Source: Podocnemis expansa
Taxonomy: Eukaryota; Chordata; Testudines; Podocnemididae
Length of the DNA: 64,000 nucleotides
Reading direction: 5' to 3'
Assembly: GCA_007922195.1 (NCBI GenBank)
Contig: ML682008.1
Span: 8,615,764 to 8,679,763, forward strand
Shown: positions 56,970 through 64,000 of the stretch, piece after piece
How the letters are laid out: each line of letters begins with the position of its first letter
Numbering within the stretch: the first letter of the stretch is position 1
Position numbers and translations under genes: made by a program
Notes under the pieces: generated by a model
Databases searched by the model: none
What the model saw: the letters and a program-made list of their open reading frames with translations, nothing else
What the model was told of the DNA's origin: nothing

Positions 56970-58880
56970 CTATAAGGACTCATCATGGCAGCTGTAGAGA
57001 AGCTAAAGGAATTCTTTGCATCAGTCTTCACTGCAAAGGATATGAGGGAGATTCCCATACCTGAACCATTATTTTTTGGGGGGGACAAATCTGAGGAACT
57101 GTCATGCATTGTGGTATCAATAGAAGAGCTTTGGGTCAAATTGTAAATTAAACACCAAGGCTAGATGGTATTCACCCAAAAGTTCTGAAGAAGTGCAGAT
57201 ATGAAATTGCAGAGCTACTGATGCTGTGTAACATATTACTTAAATCATCTTCTATGTTGGATGCCTGGAGGAGAGGTAAAGTGATATCAATTTTTTAATA
57301 GTCTCCCGTGTTGAGCTTGGTAATTACAGGCCTTGGTAAATTTGAGTTCAGTACCAGTCAAATTGGTTAAAAGTATAGTGAAGAACAGAATACTAGGAGA
57401 CATATAGATGAATATGATTTGTTGAGGGAGGAATTCATATGGCTTTTTTAAAATGAAATCATGTCACATGACTTTGTAAAGAGAAGATCTGCATGGGTTT
57501 GTAAAAGGAAATAATAAACAGGACTTTTATAAAGCAAATTCATTCGTTACCAATTAAAATGTCAACAAACGTATGGACGAGGGTGACCTGGTCAACACAG
57601 TATATTCAGACTTTCAGAAAGCTTTTGATAAGGTCCCTCACCAAAGGCTCTTAAGTAAAATAAAGAATTATTAGATAAGTCTTCTCATGGGTCAGTTATT
57701 AGTTAAAAAGAAACAGAGGGTCAGAAGAAATGGTCACTTTTTCAGAATGGAAAGAGAAAAATAGCAGGGTGCTCCATGGGTATGTTTTGGGACCAGTGCT
57801 GTTTAGTATATTCATAAATGATCTGGAAAAAGGAGTAAATAGATAAGTGGTGAAGTTTGCGGACAATACTAAATTACTCAAGATGGTTAAGTTCAAAGCT
57901 GACGGGGAAGAGTTGCAAAGGGATCTCACAAAACTAGGTGAGAGGTTCTACAAAATGGCTGATGAAATTCAGTGTTAATAAATGCAAAGTGATACATATT
58001 GGAAAACACAATCCCAACCATACATGTTAAATGATGGGGTCTAAGTTAGCTGCTAGCACTCTAGAAAGAGATCTTGGAGTTATTGTGAATAGTTCCCAGA
58101 AATCGTCTACTCAATGTGCAATAGTAGCTAAAACACTAACAGAATGTTAAGATCCATTAGGAAAGTAATAGATAGGAAGATAGAAAATATCAAAAAGCTA
58201 CTATATGAATCCCTGGTACACCCACACTTTGAACACTCTGGGCAGTTCCAGTGACCCTATCTCAAAAAAGATTTATTAGAATTTGAAAAAGTACAGAGGA
58301 GGGTAATGAAAAAGGGTTTGGAGTATGGAACAGCTTCCATATGAGGGAAGATTAAAATATGTGGGACTGCTTATCTCAGAAGAAGGACAACTAAAGGGGG
58401 GATATGATAGAAATCTACAAAATCATGAATATGGAAAATTGAATAGGGAAATGTTATTTACCCGTTCATAAAACACAGAAACCAGGGATCACCTAACAAA
58501 AATGATTGGCAAGAGATTGAAAACAAACAAAAGGAAGTACTTCTTCACACACCGCGGTCAACCTGTGGAACTGATTGCCAGGGAAAGTCGTGAATGCCAA
58601 AACTTGTAAATGGAAACAGGAACATGGCAAGTTCATAGAGAATAGGCCCATCAGTGACTATTATGGAAGATAGCCAGGGATGCAGCACCATGATCTGAAT
58701 GGTCCTAAACCTCTGACTGCCAGATATTACTGGATCATTGAGGATGGATAAACATCCTGTTCTGTTCATTCACTGGGTGGATTTGGCATTGGCCACTGTC
58801 AGAAGAGACAATACTAGGCTAAATGGAGCATTGATCTCACCTAGCATGGCCGTTCTTATTTTTCTTCTTATGTTCTCACA
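56970..58880 (+). mobile_element. CR1-related LINE, long fragment (older subfamily)
   Basis: It starts in the region before the palm (MAAVEKLKEFFASVFTAKD-like), continues with YSDFQKAFDKVPHQRLLSK-like (57605), GPVLFSIFINDLEKG-like (57790) and KFADNTKLLK (57853; the second catalytic Asp is replaced by Asn), then the thumb and a 3' end with CACCTAGCATGGCCGTTCTT followed by a TTCTTCTTATG repeat. It has numerous frameshifts. It defines the 3' end shared with 6945, 21695 and 51730. Confidence 0.8.
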
Positions 58881-58971
58881 GGAACCATTCTTAAACAACT
58901 CACCACAGATAAAGCCAGCTTTCTCCAACACACAATCCACCTTTTTTAGAAACTCTGCAATATGTCAAGTC

Positions 58972-59074
58972 AAGTCATAGGGCTAGAAGGGACCTCATGA
59001 GATCATCGAGTCCAACCCCCTGGGAATTGAACCCAGGACCTTCTGCATGTTAAGCAGAGGTGTTAGCCACTATA
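58972..59074 (-). mobile_element. tRNA-derived SINE with CR1 3' tail (copy 2, minus strand)
   Basis: It has the same structure as 33315-33419. On the minus strand: TAGTGGCTAACACC (A-box-like remnant), the anticodon-arm hairpin CTGC-TTAACAT-GCAG, the B-box GGTTCAATTCC, then a CR1 tail (GGTCCCTTCTAGCCCTATGA). The two copies differ at only a few positions. Confidence 0.72.
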
Positions 59075-60192
59075 AACAACTCCAGATCATCCTGCTTGCC
59101 ATCATGAATGTCACCTCCATGTATGCCAGTATCCTTCACTATGAGAGTATCACTGAGTGCCTCAACAATCAAAAATCCCCCACAACACAGTGCTACATCA
59201 GCCGTGCCATCCTCACTCAAAACAAATTCTCATTTAATAACAAACACTTTATCCAAATCATGCAAACCATCATGGATACCAGGATGACTCACCCATATGC
59301 CTGCCTCTTCATGGGCCACCTCGGGGAAGAATTGCTGGAAAAATGCACCATGAAATCAGCAATATACATGAGATTAATTTATGATACTTCCATCCTCTGG
59401 ATTTCCACTACAACATCAGCAACCACCTCCCATCCGTCAAACTTGCTCTGGAACATTCCTACATCAGCATCAACTTCCTGGACACAATGATTTGCTTAAA
59501 CAAATGAATAACTACAATCATCACACTTACCCTCACAAATTCAGCAACCACCCCAGACATACCAAAATATCTGTTATCTAGAGTCAGGCCCTCAGATTCC
59601 AAAAAATTGACTCTGAAAAAAAGTCTGGAAAGATGCCTAAATACACTTAAATCTGCCTTCACAAAACAAGGATACTCTACCATAAATATAGATCACATAT
59701 GGAAAATGGCCGCTCAGGTGCCCTTCTCTTACCTTGCTCCAGCCTTCTTACTTGCTAGCTCCAGATCTGCATCCATCTCTTGACCTCCAGAGTCTCAGAC
59801 CTCCAGCTTGGCTTCAGCAGTTGGCCTGTAGCTGTATGCTGACTACAATACTGATTTGTCTTATCTTCAGATTTTAACCTCAGTTCTGACTCATGGCCTG
59901 TCACTGGACCCTGATTTCAGCACACCCTTCAGCCTTCAGGTTATATTGCTCATTACAATAATTTATAGCACATCACACTACCTGCTGTCATTAATTGCCC
60001 ACTTCAAACCCTTTATGCATAACAATCTATCCCGCAATAGCCCACTTTATTTGAAGTGACCACATCCAACATTAGTTACATCTTCTACTTAATCTGCCCC
60101 AAATTGTATTTAGCTCAGACACTCTGCTTTCTTCCCCAGGCCTGAAAAACAGTTCTTTGTAGCTTGAAACTTTGCACCATCCACCAAGAATG

Positions 60193-60231
60193 GTTGGCCC
60201 AGTAAAAGATATTATCTCACTTACCTTGTTT
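60193..60231. repeat. Single arm of the foldback family
   Basis: GGTTGGCCCAGTAAAAGATA followed by TTATCTCACTTACCTTG matches the right arm of the element at 40789-40837. The partner arm is absent. Confidence 0.5.
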
Positions 60232-60469
60232 TCCAAATAATAAAGAATACAAACTATATTACAGCTACTTGTTTATTCAATTAACCTACGGTGTTGAGTT
60301 GCATAGTGGTTAAACTGGTTTCTTTGTGAAGTATGATTTCAAAAACAGTAAGGAGATTGTGTACTCTTTCTGAAACTGAAAGGCTCTGCATTCTGTTTGT
60401 TTGAGTAAAACACTAGGATGTCTCCATTATAGGCATATAGCTTTAAGATCTAGGGATGCTAGTGTGACA

Positions 60470-61500
60470 AAGTAGGAATTTCATTTAGTTATGTGCACTT
60501 CAGTTTCCCCTTTATATTGCATGGTTACCTAGTTGGGGGGAAAAGGATTACATTTGCTTTCAGTGCAAACAAAGAGACATAGGTTTGTGTGTTGTTCCTT
60601 GTCTAGCTGGAATGAAATGTTGTTATGAACTGCCTGAAACCAACCCGGATTAACTTGCATGCCAGAGAGACAATGCAAGTTCCAGTGATGCACAGATTAC
60701 CTCACATCTCAGCAAGGAAGCTGACTGAAGACCCCACTTAGAAAACAAATGATTGTAAGGTGGGGGGATAAGGGTGAGCTCTGGAAGAAGCCTGAGCTCT
60801 CTCACCTGTAGACTGACTAGAGAGGTCTGTGATGGGGCGGTTGCCCCACACTTGCGGAAGAAGGATTAAAAGGAACCCTGGGAGATAAGCCAGTCAAAAC
60901 CCAGGACAGGATAGAAGAGCTGACTACAGAGGCAGACCAGTGGGCAGACTCCTTCAGGCATTGGAGGAAGAAAGTGATGCTGGCTCAAGAATTGTGGGAT
61001 CAGTACCTGGGGCAGCTCCTTGTGGGAAGCAGGGCTCTGAAGCAGATGGGGCCTGAGACCCATCAGAGGAGGCCTGTGGAGAGCCCTGTGGAAGGAGAAG
61101 AGGAAGAATGCTGAGGTTGCTGGGACTTGAGAGGAGCCTGTAGGAAGCCTGGAAGTGGTGTACATTGTGGAGGTCCAGGGGCCATGTGGAAGTGGCCCAG
61201 GGGACCTTTTGTCAACTGGGAGTTGAAGGGACATCTGTGGAAAGGCATCCATGGTCCCTGGGCTGGATCCTGGAAAAACGGATGGGCCCGCACCCCTCTC
61301 TGCCCCTCCCAGAGCACCAGGAGTGATGCATCACTTGTGGTCATTGAATCTTTTACCTAATGACTGGGATTCAGACTCAGCTGGAGCGCTGAGGTCCTGA
61401 CTGTGGAGAGGTGGAGCACCAACCATCTGGCAGGGACCACTTGAGCCACTTCCTCATAACATCATCAGGAGGGTCATTTGCAGCTAACCCATCACAAGAT
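60470..61500. repeat. Unclassified, possibly LTR-retrotransposon-derived segment
   Basis: A moderately GC-rich block with GTGATGGGGCGGTTGCCCCA, many GAAG/CCTG words and ACTGGGATTCAGACTCAGCT looks like the leader of a reptilian LTR retrotransposon as I remember it. There are no defined ends, no primer-binding site and no gag frame; the 128-codon minus-strand frame here is not recognised. Confidence 0.25.
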
Positions 61501-62208
61501 CAAACTGATAGACATAGACACACAGAGCGAGAAAAAGCAGTTCATTACAGACTGAGTGGGATTCTCAGCTGATGAGAATGGACTATGCTTTAACCTTCAT
61601 TTCTCTATGCTATTTTAAGGACATTATGCTGTGTTCCAGATGACTAATAAACACTCCTATTTTCAAAATACTGAATGTTCTTATAAATAGTTGGTGAGGT
61701 GCATTATTCCTTAAAGAGTGGACAGCTCTCCCCCAGGAGTCTCTCTCAGTTGGACTCTCTGGACTAAAGCCTCAGCAGTTCAATTTCAGCAGTGGATGAG
61801 GAGCTATGTGACCTACCCTGAAGGAAAAGTGAGGCTCCTTCAGGTCCTAGCATATTAAAGTAGTTCCTCCAAGGGAGTGGTCTATAGCTGGGGGTATAGT
61901 ACTGGTCCAGTAAATCAATGACAGCTACTACTTCTGGACAAAATGCTTCCTTTCCATCAGTGCTAGTGGCTGATTTGGGAGGATCCATGGGAGAGGACCC
62001 ATTATGTGAGGGGGAGTACCAGTGATAAGCAGATACAGTAAATAGGCCACAGGATCCCCAGATACCAGAAGTCCAATGAAAAGCTTGTTTTGTCCTGATA
62101 GTATGATTCTTTGTTTTCTTGGTTTCATTTGTTGTTTTTTGTTGCGGCCATTGTTGTTTCATAATCCTGGTGGGGGAAAAAAATCCTTGTTGGAGGGAAA
62201 CCCAGTAA

Positions 62209-64000
<1,792 letters not shown>

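Noticed and set aside
60866..61252. A 128-codon minus-strand ORF
   Set aside because: It has no recognisable domain and low-complexity composition, and lies in a probable repeat. There is no splice-site or conservation support.

Overview
This is vertebrate genomic DNA, almost entirely intronic and dense in transposable elements. Two short coding exons lie on the + strand at 22481-22696 and 62336-62546. They belong to MAGI2 (membrane-associated guanylate kinase with WW and PDZ domains, a synaptic and junctional scaffold). They are consecutive in phase: the first ends on codon position 1 and the second begins on position 2. They are separated by a 39.6 kb intron, and the second exon ends inside the first WW domain. 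The CR1-dominated repeat content, a tRNA/CR1-tailed SINE, many hAT-type MITEs, a DIRS-like retrotransposon and an R4/Dong-type LINE point to a non-avian reptile, most likely a turtle or crocodilian. I cannot decide between them from sequence alone.

Layout. 1-22480 is intron with two GC-rich minisatellites (60-bp unit near 1.5 kb, about 51-bp unit near 4.6 kb), several 3' CR1 fragments in both orientations, and a run of small hAT MITEs (7.5, 13.5, 14.2, 14.8 and 17.4 kb), three of them with perfect 8-bp target duplications. 22481-22696 is the first MAGI2 exon.

From about 24.0 to 37.0 kb a decayed DIRS-like (tyrosine recombinase) retrotransposon is broken by nested insertions. (i) A head-to-head pair of R4/Dong-type LINE copies (24.3-28.1 kb) has both 3' ends facing outward into TA-rich sequence and a tRNA-like 5' leader. 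(ii) An LTR-like segment of about 0.7 kb lies near 29.2-29.9 kb. (iii) A 3.5 kb hAT-type insertion (32023-35498) has a near-perfect 8-bp duplication and carries a SINE and a long GC-rich minisatellite.

37-62 kb holds more MITEs, a foldback element (40.7 kb), a near-full-length CR1 (about 43.6-48.0 kb) with an SGNH-esterase ORF1 and an endonuclease/reverse transcriptase ORF2 carrying only a handful of breaks, older CR1 fragments, and a second copy of the tRNA/CR1 SINE. 62336-62546 is the second MAGI2 exon, followed by 1.45 kb of the next intron.

No prokaryotic gene, CRISPR array or functional RNA gene was recognised. The many ORFs in the window other than those listed are chance frames, shadows of transposon frames, or artefacts of GC-rich repeats. 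The least ordinary structure is the inverted R4-type pair inside the DIRS element, with its A-box/B-box-like leader.
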